DNA of 64,000 nt from Lysinibacter sp. HNR (lineage in GTDB: Bacteria > Actinomycetota > Actinomycetes > Actinomycetales > Microbacteriaceae), in NCBI RefSeq assembly GCF_029760935.1, contig NZ_CP121684.1, forward strand, positions 1,550,001 through 1,614,000, read 5' to 3'. The translations under genes and the position numbers were made by a program. Shown here piece by piece: positions 45,214-57,400 of this stretch. Position 1 is the first letter of the stretch. Each line of letters opens with the position of its first letter. Under the pieces are notes generated by a model. That model was not told the DNA's origin, ran no database searches, and saw only the letters and a list, made by a program, of their open reading frames with translations.

Positions 45214-48200
45214 TTACCCCTCACTTTTCGAGAGTTCAATGACGAGTGGTGAGCCCTGACCCACGGTTATTTCCGAGCGGAGAGCCCCGAAGGGTCCCCC
45301 GCCTTCCCGGATAATACCGGAATACACATCCAGCGTAATTGCCAGGGTTTCGGTGCTGACTAAATCACGAAATTGCGACACCGCAGCGGCACCCTCCTCA
45401 TCAAGCCCGAGGGTGAGACTAATCCTGTCGCTCACGTCAAGACCGGCTTCCTTCCGGGCGTCTTGAACCGCACGCACAACGTCACGGGCAAGACCCTCCG
45501 CCTCAAGCTCCGGCGTGATAACCGTGTTGAGCATCACAAAGCCGTCGTCAGCGAGCAGCGCGATGGCTTTTCCTCCCTGTTCCGAAGACTCACCGATACT
45601 CAGGGTGAGGTCATACTCATTTGCCTCAAGAGCAAGACCTCCCGCCATCACGGTGCCATCCTCACCCACAGACCAATCGCCAGACTTTGCCGCCCTGATG
45701 GCCGCCTGTACCTCCTTACCCAGCCGAGGTCCGGCCGCACGGGCATTGACCGTAAGCTGGTGACGAATTCCGTAGACCTCGGTGCTGCCCTCTTCTCTCT
45801 CCACCAGTGTGACGTTCTTCACGTTAAGCTCCTCGGTAATGAGAGGAACAAACGGGCTCAGAGTATCTGCGTCGCTCACAACAACAGTGAGCTCCGCAAG
45901 CGGCAACCGCACGCGCAATCCGTTGCCCTTGCGCAGCGACAGCGCGGTCGAAGTAACGGCACGAACTTGATCCATGGTGCGAACCAACTCCGATTCTTCG
46001 GGAAACTCGTTGGGGTCCGGCCAATCCGTCAGGTGCACGCTTCTGCCCCCCGTGAGACCCTGCCAAATCTGTTCCCCGATCAGGGGAATAAAGGGAGCTG
46101 CCACCCGTGTGAGGGTTTCAAGCACCGTGTAGAGAGTATCAAACGCCTGGGCATTTTCCGGGTTTTCGGTAGCTCCGACCCAAAACCGATCCCGGGAGCG
46201 GCGCACGTACCAATTGGTAAGCACTTCCACAAAGTCTCGAAGCCGCGATGTGGCCACCGTACTGTCAAACGCGTCCAGGTCTTTTGTCACGTCAATGATG
46301 AGCTGGCGCAACTTGGCCAGAACATAACGGTCAAGGACGTCTGAGGAGTCCGTTCGCCGCACAGCCTCGTACCCGTCGGCATTGGCGTAGAGGCTAAAAA
46401 AGTACCAGCTATTCCACAGCGGAAGGATAAACTGACGCACACCGTCACGGATGGCCTCTTCCGTGACGATCAAATTGCCTCCGCGCAAAACCGAGCTGGA
46501 CATGAGAAACCAGCGCATAGCATCCGAACCATCACGATCAAAAACCTCGTTGACGTCGGGATAGTTACGCAGCGACTTCGACATTTTCTGTCCGTCAGAA
46601 CCCAGCACTATACCGTGACTAATAACGTTTTTAAAGGCTGGACGACCAAAAAGCGCGGTCGAGAGAATGTGCAGCATATAAAACCAGCCCCGGGTCTGCC
46701 CGATGTACTCCACGATAAAGTCGGCTGGAGAATGGGTTTCAAACCACTCGGCATTTTCAAAGGGGTAGTGATTTTGGGCAAAGGGCATCGAACCTGAATC
46801 AAACCACACGTCTAACACGTCTTCAATGCGGCGCATAGTGGACGCTCCGGTGGGGTCATCGGGGTTTGGCCTGGTGAGCTCGTCAATGTGGGGGCGGTGC
46901 AGATCCGTGGGTCGCACCCCAAAGTCACGTTCAATCTCATCGAGAGAACCATACACATCAACTCGCGGATAGTCGGGGTTATCGCTCTTCCACACCGGAA
47001 TGGGAGAACCCCAGTAGCGGTTACGGCTAATTGACCAGTCCCGGGCACCGGAAAGCCACTTGCCGAACTGGCCGTCCTTGACGTTTTCGGGCACCCAGTT
47101 AATCTGCTGGTTCAGTTCTTCGAGGTCGTCACGAAAATCAGTGACCCGCACAAACCAGCTTGATACCGCCTTGTAGATCAGCGGTTCGCGACAGCGCCAG
47201 CAGTGCGGATAGGGGTGTTCGTAACTAGCCTGGCGGAACAGACGTCCATCCGCTCGCAATTCCTGCGTCAGCGGCTTATTGGCATCAAAAACCTGCAAAC
47301 CCTCCACTAGGGGCACCGTATTGAGGAACTTACCACCATCGTCGACCGAGATAATCACGGGAATTCCGTGAGCCTCACAGATTTTTTGGTCATCTTCACC
47401 GTATGCGGGTGCCTGGTGAACGATGCCCGTTCCGTCGGAGGCCGTAACATAGTCTGCCACCAGAAAACGCCACGCGTTATGGGTGCCATAGGTCTCGGTG
47501 TCGGCGTAGAAGTCCCAGAGGCGCTCATACTCGATGCCCGCCAACTCGCTCCCCCTGAGGGTGCGGGTTGCCGCCGCGGTGGCCGCCTCTGGGTCTTCAT
47601 ACCCCAGTTCGCGGGAGTAATTTGCAACCAGATCGTAGGCAATAAGATACTCTTTTTCTGCCGCGGCATCGGGAACAACCGCGTAGGAAATATCCGGTCC
47701 CACCGCAAGAGCCAGGTTGGTGGGTAACGTCCACGGTGTTGTTGTCCAGGATAGAGCGTTCACCCCCGCAAGGCCGAGTTCCTCGGCTCGTTCCCCGCGA
47801 AGTGGGAAGGTAACGGTGACAGTTTGATCCTGCCGCATCTGGTAGACATCATCGTCCATGCGAAGCTCATGGTTACTCAGCGGAGTTTCATCACGCCAGC
47901 AATACGGCAGCACACGATAGCCCTCATACGCCAACCCTTTGTCATGGAGCTGTTTAAAGGCCCAGATCACCGACTCCATATAGGAGACATCGAGGGTTTT
48001 GTAGTCGTTCTCAAAGTCAACCCAGCGAGCCTGTCGGGTGACATATTTCTCCCACTCCTGGGTGTACTCAAGAACTGAAGCCCGGGCAGCGCCGTTAAAC
48101 TCGGCGATTCCCATATCTTCGATCTGGCTCTTCTCGGTCATCCCAAGCTGCTTCATGGCTTCTAGCTCGGCGGGAAGTCCGTGGGTGTCCCAGCCGAAAC

Positions 48201-48498
48201 GACGGTGAACGAGCTTACCGCGCATGGTCTGATAGCGAGGAAAGAGATCTTTAGCGTACCCGGTGAGGAGATGCCCGTAGTGAGGTAATCCGTTTGCGAA
48301 GGGGGGCCCATCGTAAAACACCCACTCGGATGCACCTTCCCTGCGCCGGACCGACTCACGAAAAGTATCGTCTTCTTTCCAGAAGGCAAGAATATTCTGC
48401 TCAATAGCGGGAAAGCTCGGTGATGGCTTTACCTCGGGGGCACCCTCAGAGTTTTTGCGTGCGTTGCTTTCGTCTGCTCCGGGCTTGGGATATGGCAT
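45214..48498 (-). CDS. ileS: Isoleucyl-tRNA synthetase
   Basis: A 1094-residue class I synthetase. HYGH at PHYGHLLTG is the HIGH motif and KMSKS occurs in [10 protein letters not shown]. The long C-terminal anticodon-binding region and the connective peptide fit the eukaryote-like IleS2 form common in actinobacteria, which tends to resist mupirocin; that is family knowledge, not shown here. GAGGAG precedes ATG 48498 and is embedded in a hairpin of the T-box leader. Confidence 0.96.
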   Translation of the reverse strand: MPYPKPGADESNARKNSEGAPEVKPSPSFPAIEQNILAFWKEDDTFRESVRRREGASEWVFYDGPPFANGLPHYGHLLTGYAKDLFPRYQTMRGKLVHRRFGWDTHGLPAELEAMKQLGMTEKSQIEDMGIAEFNGAARASVLEYTQEWEKYVTRQARWVDFENDYKTLDVSYMESVIWAFKQLHDKGLAYEGYRVLPYCWRDETPLSNHELRMDDDVYQMRQDQTVTVTFPLRGERAEELGLAGVNALSWTTTPWTLPTNLALAVGPDISYAVVPDAAAEKEYLIAYDLVANYSRELGYEDPEAATAAATRTLRGSELAGIEYERLWDFYADTETYGTHNAWRFLVADYVTASDGTGIVHQAPAYGEDDQKICEAHGIPVIISVDDGGKFLNTVPLVEGLQVFDANKPLTQELRADGRLFRQASYEHPYPHCWRCREPLIYKAVSSWFVRVTDFRDDLEELNQQINWVPENVKDGQFGKWLSGARDWSISRNRYWGSPIPVWKSDNPDYPRVDVYGSLDEIERDFGVRPTDLHRPHIDELTRPNPDDPTGASTMRRIEDVLDVWFDSGSMPFAQNHYPFENAEWFETHSPADFIVEYIGQTRGWFYMLHILSTALFGRPAFKNVISHGIVLGSDGQKMSKSLRNYPDVNEVFDRDGSDAMRWFLMSSSVLRGGNLIVTEEAIRDGVRQFILPLWNSWYFFSLYANADGYEAVRRTDSSDVLDRYVLAKLRQLIIDVTKDLDAFDSTVATSRLRDFVEVLTNWYVRRSRDRFWVGATENPENAQAFDTLYTVLETLTRVAAPFIPLIGEQIWQGLTGGRSVHLTDWPDPNEFPEESELVRTMDQVRAVTSTALSLRKGNGLRVRLPLAELTVVVSDADTLSPFVPLITEELNVKNVTLVEREEGSTEVYGIRHQLTVNARAAGPRLGKEVQAAIRAAKSGDWSVGEDGTVMAGGLALEANEYDLTLSIGESSEQGGKAIALLADDGFVMLNTVITPELEAEGLARDVVRAVQDARKEAGLDVSDRISLTLGLDEEGAAAVSQFRDLVSTETLAITLDVYSGIIREGGGPFGALRSEITVGQGSPLVIELSKSEG

Positions 48499-48740
48499 GA
48501 TTCTCCTCGTGTGTCTCACACGAGGACGATAACCCGTTTCACCGGCCATCGCGGTACCACCTCGCTTGCCACAATAGTGTGGCCACTTTATTCATTGGCG
48601 ATAACGGGCCAGCCCCGTTTGGTTCTACTGAGCTTCCACCCCGGTAACGATGTGTTTTCCTGAGGGATACCGTTCTTCCAAAAACTCCCCGGTGATAGCC
48701 GGTTCACAGTCGGTATGAATAAGTCTAACCATTTTGTTGA
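48499..48740 (-). promoter_or_regulatory. Translational T-box riboswitch of ileS
   Basis: The T-box sequence AGGTGGTACCGCG occupies 48562-48550 (minus strand). A specifier ATC (Ile) lies at 48696-48694 in GGCTATCACCGG, a short stem I context like the actinobacterial ileS leaders. A perfect 10-bp hairpin (48504-48513 with 48517-48526, triloop) holds the GAGGAG ribosome site of ileS. Uncharged tRNA-Ile pairing should favour a fold that frees the site. The hairpin has no T-run, which supports translational control. Boundaries are approximate. Confidence 0.9.
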
Positions 48741-48850
48741 CTCTTTGCTGTGCAACCGTGCCGTTTTGCGGGATAACACGGCTTTTATCTGCGGTAAAAA
48801 CCTGTTTTGCTGCGCATAATCTTCCGCATCATGGACTATCAGATAGAGCG

Positions 48851-50998
48851 CTATTGAATGTCTGAATCGTCAAAACGCAACCGAAGCAGCGAACCCTGGT
48901 TTCCACGCTGCTCCGTGCCCTTTTTCCGGGGACGGCGATTTTTGATTGCCGCCCGCACCAGCTCAGCACGCAGGGCGGTGGCGACCGCTTCACCCCGCCG
49001 ATAATCAAAGCGTATAATCAAGCGCATTGAACCGTTTTCTGCCGGGGTGGGTCCCAAATAATCAACACCGGGTATCTCGTGAACCTGTTCAAGCGCCAGC
49101 GCAACGGCATCCTGGGGGCCGGTAACAGTGGCAATCCGCACAGCGGGAGGGAATCGCAGCGCTCGACGATCAACAAGCTCCTGCGAAGCGTAACTCGGCT
49201 GCTGCCACCGGGTGAGGGTTTCTCCTAGCTGCCCAGAAACACCCACGAGAACACACGGCGCTCCGGGTCGGGCAAGCGCAATCGCATTTGACCAGACTCG
49301 GAGCGCGTCTTCTCCCGCACGAAGACTCTCACGACCCAGCATGCTCTCACCGTCCAAAAGAACAACTCCGGCATAGCCCTCCGCTGCGGTAGGCTCAGCA
49401 CCCCGGGTGGCCACAACTATCGCCGGACGGGAGTCAACCGACTGCCGAGGGGTCTCCCCGTCTGAGACAAGCACCCGCACGCCGGGAAAGGCCTTCTCGA
49501 GCTCTTCAGCGGTACGAACCGAGCCTCTGCTCACCAAACGAAACATCACCGATGAGCAGTTACTACAGCGCCAATCGCTGGCCAGTGTTGCGCACCAGCC
49601 GCAACGCGGAGTTTCACCCGCCCGCCGTACCCCAAGCGGGCCCGCACAGTGACCGCAGCGGGCGACTGTATCACACTCTGCACAGGCCAGAACTGGGGCA
49701 TATCCGGGACGCGCCACCTGAATCAAAACAGGACCGTGCACAGATGCCTCTTTTGCACTCTTCCAAGCAACGGTGGGTATTCTAGCCCGTGACGCAAAAC
49801 CGTCAGCATCGAGTGTGTGGCTACTGAGAATAACGCGCGGTTGCGGATGGCGCAGCGGTAGAAACTCTCCCAGCCAGCCGATCTCCACGAGCCGCTGCGC
49901 CTCGGTGCTACGGGTGTGAGCGGCTAGCACAAGCGCGGTACCCGATTGCTCCGCCCTGATCAGGGCAGCGTTGCGCGAGTGAACGTAGGGGCTCCGCGGC
50001 TCCTCGTGTAGAGAGTCGCCGTCGTCCCAGAGCATAATTGCCCCCAGCGCATAGGCGGGTGCGTAAACAGCCGAACGATTACCCACGATGATTGCGGGCC
50101 GTTCCTCCAGGAGCCGCAGAAAAGAACGATAGCGCTGCGGGTTGGTCTGCCGGGTATCCACACGCACAACGTCGTCCACCGGTGCCGGGACCATGGTCGC
50201 AAGGGCAGAGAGCACCTGATCGATATCACGATAGTCGGGGACCGCAATAATCGCGCTTTTACCCCTCTCCAGAAGGAGCAGAGCTGCCTGGGCAAGCGTT
50301 GCGGCCCAGTGCCCCACCCACTCACCACTGCTCAATCTGGTGGGTTCGGGAACGGCGGAGAGCGCGGCGCGAAGCGGAGCCTCCGCTAATCGACTGAGTG
50401 CGGGGTCGTAGCGATTGATAAACTCCAACACACGGGGCTGTGCGGGTTCCAAAGATTCGAGAGATTCAAGGGCGACTTGGAGTTCGGCGGTCCTCGAGTT
50501 ACCCGCTAACTCTTGAGTCACACGAGAGTCAGCTTCTTCCTGGTCAAACTCAGCCTGTTCTCCGTCAGGACCAGCTCCGCCCCCGTCGGATTCGGCGATT
50601 TCCCCGTCGGACTCAAGCCCTTCCTGCGCTTTGAGGGCAAAAAACTCTTTTTCTACCCGCACCTGCCGCGGCGGAATCGCCAAGCGCAGAATATCCCCCG
50701 CACTTCCCGCGGAACGATCAGCAAGGGTCCGGGCAAGTTGCCAAATCTCAGGGGTGAGAACCGCAACATCACTCACAATCTCGGAGAGCTGACTCAACTC
50801 ACCCGAGAACTCTGCCGTGGGTACAATCTCAACAATATAGCCGGTGGCGTTACGTACCGCCGAACGAAACGGTACCCTCACGCGCTGCCCAGGGCGCGCC
50901 CGTTCAACCAGAGTGGGTGGGATCTCATAGTCAAAAAGATGATCCAATTGCGGAAGGGTAGAGTCAAGCAGCACCCTCGCTACGGGCCCGGTGCTCAC
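48851..50998 (-). CDS. priA: Primosomal protein PriA-like, probably without helicase activity
   Basis: A 715-residue PriA homologue. The N-terminal 3'-DNA-binding domain (RVLLDSTLPQLDHLFDYEIP) and the Cys-rich zinc region (CAECDTVARCGHC and CGWC...CSNC) are clear. No Walker A P-loop of the GxGKT type is found where it should be (around LSSGEWVGHW), as in other actinobacterial PriA proteins. The protein likely restarts replication as a scaffold rather than as a motor. It follows metK by 6 bases. Confidence 0.92.
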   Translation of the reverse strand: MSTGPVARVLLDSTLPQLDHLFDYEIPPTLVERARPGQRVRVPFRSAVRNATGYIVEIVPTAEFSGELSQLSEIVSDVAVLTPEIWQLARTLADRSAGSAGDILRLAIPPRQVRVEKEFFALKAQEGLESDGEIAESDGGGAGPDGEQAEFDQEEADSRVTQELAGNSRTAELQVALESLESLEPAQPRVLEFINRYDPALSRLAEAPLRAALSAVPEPTRLSSGEWVGHWAATLAQAALLLLERGKSAIIAVPDYRDIDQVLSALATMVPAPVDDVVRVDTRQTNPQRYRSFLRLLEERPAIIVGNRSAVYAPAYALGAIMLWDDGDSLHEEPRSPYVHSRNAALIRAEQSGTALVLAAHTRSTEAQRLVEIGWLGEFLPLRHPQPRVILSSHTLDADGFASRARIPTVAWKSAKEASVHGPVLIQVARPGYAPVLACAECDTVARCGHCAGPLGVRRAGETPRCGWCATLASDWRCSNCSSVMFRLVSRGSVRTAEELEKAFPGVRVLVSDGETPRQSVDSRPAIVVATRGAEPTAAEGYAGVVLLDGESMLGRESLRAGEDALRVWSNAIALARPGAPCVLVGVSGQLGETLTRWQQPSYASQELVDRRALRFPPAVRIATVTGPQDAVALALEQVHEIPGVDYLGPTPAENGSMRLIIRFDYRRGEAVATALRAELVRAAIKNRRPRKKGTEQRGNQGSLLRLRFDDSDIQ

Positions 50999-51004
50999 AG
51001 AAAC

Positions 51005-52204
51005 CTACCCGGCGAGTCCGGCCGCGCTACGTAGTTCGTCTACCCGATTGGTGCGCTCCCAAGTGAAATCGGGCAGTTCCCGACCAAAGTGTCCGTAGGA
51101 GGCGGTCTGCGCGTAAATGGGTCGCAATAGCTCAAGATCACGAATGATTGCTAGCGGGCGCAGATCAAATACGTCTAGGATTGAGCGCTGGATCACGCTA
51201 TCAGTCACGTGCCCCGTACCAAAACTCTCTACGTACAGACCTACCGGATGCGCTTTACCGATAGCGTAGGCTACCTGAATCTCAAGCCGGTCGGCCAATC
51301 CGGCCGCAACCGCGTTTTTCGCAGCCCAACGAAGTGCATACGCGGCGGAACGATCCACCTTTGAGGGATCTTTCCCACTAAATGCACCACCGCCGTGGCG
51401 GCTCGCACCACCGTAGGTATCGATAATGATTTTGCGGCCGGTGAGTCCGGCATCTCCCTGTGGTCCCCCGATGATAAAGGGCCCCGCCGGATTAATGAGG
51501 GTGCGGAGATTATCGGAACGCAGGTCTACCCTCTCAAGGACGGGGCGAATAACGCTCGATTCAATTTCGGCAGAGAGCGTGAGGGAATCGACCTCTTCGG
51601 AGTGCTGCGTGGAGAGGACAATCGACTCAACAGAAACCGGGCGGTTTCCCGTGTACCCAACGGTAACCTGGGTCTTGCCATCTGGTCTCAGATAGGGAAG
51701 CTGGCCGCTCTTGCGCACCTCTGTGAGCTTTTCAGCCATGCGGTGAGCAAGCCAGCTCGCTATTGGATGCAGTTCTGGGGTTTCGTTTGTGGCGTATCCA
51801 AACATAATGCCCTGGTCTCCAGCCCCCTGTTTGCTCAGCTCATCGGTGTCGCCACCGAGACGTGCCTCAAGCGAGGTGTTCACCCCGCCCGCGATATCGG
51901 GAGACTGGGCACCGATCGACACGGAAATGCCACACGAGTTACCGTCAAACCCAAACTGCGAGGAAGTGTACCCGATATCGTTGATGACCCTGCGAACAAT
52001 ATGCGGAATCTCCACATAACCGGTTGTTGTGACCTCACCCGCAACGTGGACAAGACCGGTAGTGACCATTGTCTCTACGGCCACGCGCGCATACGGATCT
52101 AGCTCAAGCATGGAATCGAGAATGCTATCGGAGATTTGATCACAGATTTTATCTGGATGCCCCTCGGTAACGGACTCCGATGTGAAGAGACGCAATTCAC
52201 TCAT
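51005..52204 (-). CDS. metK: S-adenosylmethionine synthetase
   Basis: A 399-residue enzyme that makes SAM from methionine and ATP. It begins [18 protein letters not shown] and holds [12 protein letters not shown] and [17 protein letters not shown], all signatures. AAGGAG precedes ATG 52204. The region before it (52205-52384) is a structured leader. Confidence 0.97.
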   Translation of the reverse strand: MSELRLFTSESVTEGHPDKICDQISDSILDSMLELDPYARVAVETMVTTGLVHVAGEVTTTGYVEIPHIVRRVINDIGYTSSQFGFDGNSCGISVSIGAQSPDIAGGVNTSLEARLGGDTDELSKQGAGDQGIMFGYATNETPELHPIASWLAHRMAEKLTEVRKSGQLPYLRPDGKTQVTVGYTGNRPVSVESIVLSTQHSEEVDSLTLSAEIESSVIRPVLERVDLRSDNLRTLINPAGPFIIGGPQGDAGLTGRKIIIDTYGGASRHGGGAFSGKDPSKVDRSAAYALRWAAKNAVAAGLADRLEIQVAYAIGKAHPVGLYVESFGTGHVTDSVIQRSILDVFDLRPLAIIRDLELLRPIYAQTASYGHFGRELPDFTWERTNRVDELRSAAGLAG

Positions 52205-52384
52205 AAAATTCTCCTTGCCTTTCTCGAACGGTACCGCATAAAGGCCGACACCGGGCCCATTTTTAATGATGCCCGGTGCCACCGACAACGCGAGAACACA
52301 CCGGAAACTACTTCAGAACAAGCCCGCGAAACTTGCTCCGGGTGTACCCGTATCCCTTATACGACTACGGGAAATACTTTAGTT
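52205..52384 (-). other. Structured leader before metK
   Basis: In 180 bases between rpoZ and metK three hairpins can form on the minus strand: CCCGTA/TACGGG, GCAAG/CTTGT-type, and CACCGGGC/GCCCGGTG (perfect 8 bp, 52249-52256 with 52271-52278). No SAM-I core was recognised. It may be a metK leader regulator or just read-through processing. Confidence 0.4.
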
Positions 52385-52636
52385 TTACGCTGGCGAGTTC
52401 AGGTGAAGCTTATTTTCACCGATCTCGTGAAGAGCGATCGAGAGAGGCTTGTCTTCAACGGTTGAGTCTACCAACGGCCCAACGTTATCGAGCAGGCTGC
52501 CATCGTGCAGGTCTGCGTAATAGTCGTTAATCTGACGGGCGCGCTTGGATGCAAAGATCACGAGCGCATATTTTGACTCAACCTTCGAGAGAAGATCATC
52601 GATGGGTGGGTCAATAATTCCTTGTGTTTTTGACAT
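52385..52636 (-). CDS. rpoZ: RNA polymerase omega subunit
   Basis: An 83-residue subunit: [33 protein letters not shown] is the family core (only the short motifs are needed here: SKYALV and KRARQIN). It helps fold beta-prime and binds ppGpp in some phyla. It follows gmk by 5 bases, the usual order. Confidence 0.96.
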   Translation of the reverse strand: MSKTQGIIDPPIDDLLSKVESKYALVIFASKRARQINDYYADLHDGSLLDNVGPLVDSTVEDKPLSIALHEIGENKLHLNSPA

Positions 52637-52641
52637 AGTTT

Positions 52642-53535
52642 TTAGTACTCCTCTGCTGTACTCATCAATTCTACGACCCTTTCGGCCGCGTGTGGCACCG
52701 TGTCGTTCACAACGACCTCGTCAAACTCGTTCTGAGCGGCAAGTTCGACCCGAGCTGTGGCCAGGCGACGCTCCTGTTCCTCTGAGGTTTCTGTCCCCCT
52801 CCCGACGAGCCTCCTGACCAACTCCTCCCACGAGGGCGGTGTGAGAAAGATCAAACGAGCACTCGGCATGGCTTTCCGCACTTGTCTTGCACCCTGAAGG
52901 TCAATCTCTAGCAGAACGCTCCGACCCTGACGCGAAAGCTTTTCAATTGGCTTGCGTGGCGTTCCATAACGATACGTGTTGTGCACCGTGGCGTACTCCA
53001 GTAACTCGTTGTTCTGTACCATACGGTCAAACTCAGCATCATCAACAAAATAGTAGTGCTTTCCCTCAACCTCACCGGAACGAGGAGGCCGCGTTGTTGC
53101 CGATATAGAGAGCTCAATATGCGGATAATTTTCGCGGATATAAGCGGCAATCGTCCCTTTACCCACGGCGGTGGGACCGGCCAGAACCGTGAGACAGGGA
53201 GTCACCTTGCGCTGCGTTCGATCACTCAGAAACGCGTAAAGACGTCGACGCTGGTGCACACCCAGCCCACCCAGGCGCTTCTTGTCAGAAATGTTAAGCT
53301 TTTCCAGGGCACGAGGCATCTTTGCCGTACCGATTGCCGGAAGACACAAAAGAAAATCCGTGATTCTCAGGGAGTAGGCTGCCGAGTTCGCCTGCATGGA
53401 CGCATCAAGCACGGCTTCCGGTGTAATTTCGCCCGATCGGAGAGCCTGTTTAATCCGAGCCCGAGCCCTCCGGGCAGCAATCGCAGCCTTATTAGCCGCG
53501 ATCCTGTCGACCTCTGGCATTGTCTGTGTCTTCAT
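52642..53535 (-). CDS. gmk: Guanylate kinase with N-terminal mIHF-like DNA-binding domain
   Basis: A 297-residue fusion. Residues 1-105 match the actinobacterial integration host factor mIHF ([47 protein letters not shown]), which in many actinobacteria is a separate gene beside gmk. Residues 112-297 are guanylate kinase: P-loop [10 protein letters not shown], then [20 protein letters not shown] and GMP-binding [13 protein letters not shown]. It converts GMP to GDP. Whether the N-terminal part binds DNA is inferred. Overlaps pyrF by 4 bases. Confidence 0.92.
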   Translation of the reverse strand: MKTQTMPEVDRIAANKAAIAARRARARIKQALRSGEITPEAVLDASMQANSAAYSLRITDFLLCLPAIGTAKMPRALEKLNISDKKRLGGLGVHQRRRLYAFLSDRTQRKVTPCLTVLAGPTAVGKGTIAAYIRENYPHIELSISATTRPPRSGEVEGKHYYFVDDAEFDRMVQNNELLEYATVHNTYRYGTPRKPIEKLSRQGRSVLLEIDLQGARQVRKAMPSARLIFLTPPSWEELVRRLVGRGTETSEEQERRLATARVELAAQNEFDEVVVNDTVPHAAERVVELMSTAEEY

Positions 53536-54410
53536 GGGGTACCCACCACTTCCCTGCGAACCTGATCGGAGCGCTGTCTAACGGCATCAACAATACCCTC
53601 TAAACCTGAGCTAAGCACGCTCCTCGACTCACTTATGAGGGTGGAGGGAAGCAGATTGCCAAAAATTGCACGGGCCTCCGTCAGTTGCGCCCCCTGATGT
53701 CCAAATCCCGGAGCAAGTACCGGCAATGAAGGCTCTCGCGTTCGGAAAATATCGATACCGTAATCGCTAAGCCTGAGGGTCGCACCCAGCACCACACCAA
53801 CGGAGCCAGCCGCCCCCGTCGAGTGGGAAGCATTCCACCCATCAACCTTCTCCAGGAGGTGCGCGGACACACTCACGCGTTGCTCGTCCTCCTCACCAAT
53901 AACACGGGCGGTCTGGATTACTCGGGCCTCAGGATTGGAGGTTGCCGCGAGGATAAAAAGACCCTTGCCGTTATTAACAACGTGATTGAGCGGCCCAGCA
54001 AGCGAGTCAAACCCCTGGAAGGCGGATAGCGTCATAGCATCGGCCTCGAGCGGGCTTCCGGGAGTCAGCCAGGCATCCGCGTACGCGTCCACACTCGTGC
54101 CAACGTCTCCGCGTTTCACGTCGGCAATAACGATAACATCGCGCTGTCGCGCCTCGACAAAGAGCTCTTCAACCACGGAATAGCCAGCGGCGCCAAAGCG
54201 TTCGTAAAAGGCCACCTGTGGTTTTATCGCGGCGACCTGATCAGTGGCCGCATCAAGTACACGCAGGCTAAACTCTCGCGCACCAGCCGCGGTATGAGGA
54301 AGGCCCCACTGGGAGAGCAGGTAGGCGTGGGGATCGATTCCCACGCAGAGAGGGCCGTACTGAGCAATTTTTCTTTCTAGCCGAGAACCAAATGTGCCTG
54401 TGCCGGTCAC
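53532..54410 (-). CDS. pyrF: Orotidine 5'-phosphate decarboxylase, type 2
   Basis: A 292-residue enzyme that converts OMP to UMP. The longer type 2 form fits the length. [22 protein letters not shown] at the start and [15 protein letters not shown] with the catalytic Lys are present. It overlaps carB by 4 bases on one side and gmk on the other. Confidence 0.95.
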   Translation of the reverse strand: MTGTGTFGSRLERKIAQYGPLCVGIDPHAYLLSQWGLPHTAAGAREFSLRVLDAATDQVAAIKPQVAFYERFGAAGYSVVEELFVEARQRDVIVIADVKRGDVGTSVDAYADAWLTPGSPLEADAMTLSAFQGFDSLAGPLNHVVNNGKGLFILAATSNPEARVIQTARVIGEEDEQRVSVSAHLLEKVDGWNASHSTGAAGSVGVVLGATLRLSDYGIDIFRTREPSLPVLAPGFGHQGAQLTEARAIFGNLLPSTLISESRSVLSSGLEGIVDAVRQRSDQVRREVVGTP

Positions 54411-57400
54411 TGAGCTATCACCGCCTCACGCATCGCCGCATACTCTTGCAGAGAGGTCACTTCAAACCCGTCCTTAGCCGCGCTAAATGAGGCGACCGCC
54501 GCCGTAAGCTCTGCAATTGTGGTGAACAGTGGCTTATCAGCGGCAACAGCCGCCGCGCGAATCTCATACCCATCGGAGCGAGCGCTGCGACCGCTGGGGG
54601 TGTTCACCACCATATCGACCTCACCGTTATTAATCAGGTCAACAATGCTGGGCTGGTCTCCCGCCTGCGAAAACTTCTTAACAGTACGACTCTGAATGCC
54701 GTTACGCGCAAGTACCACCGCCGTTCCCTGGGTTGCAAGCAACTCAAAACCAAGCTCCTGAAGGCGCAGGGCGGGCAAAACGACCGAGCGTTTGTCCCGA
54801 TCCGCAACCGACACAAAAACCCTGCCGGAAAGAGGCAAACCTCCGTGAGCGGCCGTTTGGCTCTTCGCAAAGGCACGGGGGAAATCACGATCGATGCCCA
54901 TGACCTCTCCCGTGGAGCGCATCTCTGGTCCCAGCAGCGAGTCAACGATAAGACCCTCGTGTGTACGGAAACGTTTAAAAGGCAGCACGGCCTCTTTAAC
55001 CGATACCGGCGCATCAAGCGGCGCACGTGAGCCATCACGCTCCGGCAGTATCCCCTCCGCGATAAGCGTGCTAATGCTCTCCCCCACCATGATTCGCGAG
55101 GCAGCTTTTGCCAGGGGAATACCCAGCGCCTTCGAGACAAACGGTACCGTACGGCTTGCCCGTGGATTAGCCTCCAGCACGTAGAGGATGCCCTGTCCAA
55201 TCGCAAACTGCACGTTCAGCAGTCCACGGACCCCGATGCCCTGCGCAATGGCAAGAGTGGCCTCACGAACCTTATTAATCTGGTCGTATCCGAGGGTGAC
55301 AGGAGGAAGCGTGCAGCTTGAGTCTCCCGAGTGAACTCCCGCCTCTTCGATGTGCTCCATCACACCACCAACGTAGAGTTGCTTGCCGTCAAAGAGCGCA
55401 TCCACATCAATCTCTATGGCGTCATCGAGAAAGTGATCCACCAGTAGGGGGCTGCTCGGACTAATGATTCCCTGATCCTTGATCCGCTCAAAGTAGTCTT
55501 CAAGCGAGACCGGATCATAAATAATCTCCATTCCGCGGCCACCCAAAACGTAAGAGGGACGGACAAGCACGGGATATCCGATCTCCTGGGCAACCCGCTG
55601 CGCACCCGGGAAATCATACGCTATGCCGTTGCGTGGAGCGAGCAGCCCCGAGTCCTCAAGAATGTTTGAGAAGAGCCCACGCTCCTCGGCCAGATCTATC
55701 GCCTCGGGAGTGGTTCCCAGAATGGGAATCCCCGCAGCCTTTAATCCCTTGGCCAACCCTAGCGCAGTCTGTCCGCCCAGTTGAACGACCACCCCTACCA
55801 ATTCGCCACTCGCGCTCTCGGCGTGAATAATCTCTAGGACGTCTTCCAGAGTGAGAGGCTCAAAGTAGAGGCGGTCTGACGTATCGTAGTCTGTGGATAC
55901 GGTCTCGGGGTTGCAATTGATCATGATGGTTTCAAAGCCGGCAGCGGAGAGAGCGAATGAAGCGTGAACACACGAGTAGTCAAACTCCACCCCCTGACCA
56001 ATTCGGTTAGGGCCGGATCCCAGAATCACCACCTTACGCCCCGAGCTTGCCTCAACCTCCGTCTCTTGTTCATAGCTGGAGTAGTGGTAGGGGGTGAGCG
56101 CGGGGAACTCACCCGCACAGGTATCAACCGTTTTATAGACGGGGCGCAGTCCGAAGTTATGACGGATAGCACGAACATCACTCTCGTGAACGCTTCCCCC
56201 CATACCCAAATTCCTGAGCTCCGCAATTTGAACATCCGAGAAGCCGTGCTCTTTGGCGTGTTTAAGGACCTCACGGGTAAGCTCCGGTGCCCGAGCGATG
56301 AGGTCTGCCACCTCATTGATAAGGATAATCTGGTCGATAAACCAGGGATCAATTTTGGTTGCCTCAAACACCTGTTCCAGGGTTGCCCCTTTGCGCAGGG
56401 CCTGCTGCACCAGAACTAAACGACCGTCGGTGGGGACTGTAATCAGTTCAAGCAACTCGGCGACACCACGGTTTTCCTCACCCCAGTGGAATGACGACCC
56501 CTTCTTCTCGAGCGAACGCAACGCTTTTTGCAACGCGGTCGAGTAGTTACGGCCAATCGCCATCACCTCTCCCACCGACTTCATAGTGGTGGTGAGGGTG
56601 GCGTCCGCCGCGGGAAACTTCTCAAACGCAAAACGGGGAACCTTCACAACAACGTAGTCGAGGGTCGGCTCAAAGCTGGCCGGCGTGACCCGGGTGATAT
56701 CGTTCGGGATCTCGTCCAGCCGGTAACCGATTGCGAGCTTTGCCGCGATCTTAGCGATCGGGAAGCCGGTGGCCTTCGAGGCGAGGGCGGATGACCTGGA
56801 CACCCTCGGGTTCATCTCAATAACGATGATGCGTCCGTCAGCGGGATCCACGGCAAACTGCACGTTGCACCCACCGGTATCGACCCCGACGGAGCGAATA
56901 ATATCGATGCCAATATCGCGCATCTTTTGAAACTCGCGATCGGTCAGGGTGAGCGCCGGAGCCACGGTGATCGAGTCTCCCGTGTGAACCCCAACGGGAT
57001 CAACGTTTTCAATCGAGCACACCACAACAGTGTTATCCGCTTTATCGCGCATCAGCTCAAGTTCGTACTCTTTCCAACCGAGGATAGATTCCTCGAGAAG
57101 AACCTCCGTGGTGGGACTGTAGTGCAGCCCATCACCGGCAACCCTGGTGAGTTCCTCCGGGGTATACACAAACCCCGATCCCAGGCCACCCATGGTGAAG
57201 GAGGGCCGCACAACCAGGGGATATCCCAGGTCCTCGGCGTATTCCAGGCATTCCTCGACGGTGTGAGCGATGTATGATTTTGCTACCCCAGCACCGGCCG
57301 CGATCACTAATTCTTTAAAGAGCTGCCGGTCCTCACCCCGTTTTATGGCATCAACGTTAGCCCCGATAAGTTCCACATCGTACTTATCAAGAATGCCCTT

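Noticed and set aside
52205-52384. SAM-I riboswitch before metK
   Set aside because: No kink-turn or core motif of SAM-I could be found; only simple hairpins, so kept as an unknown leader.
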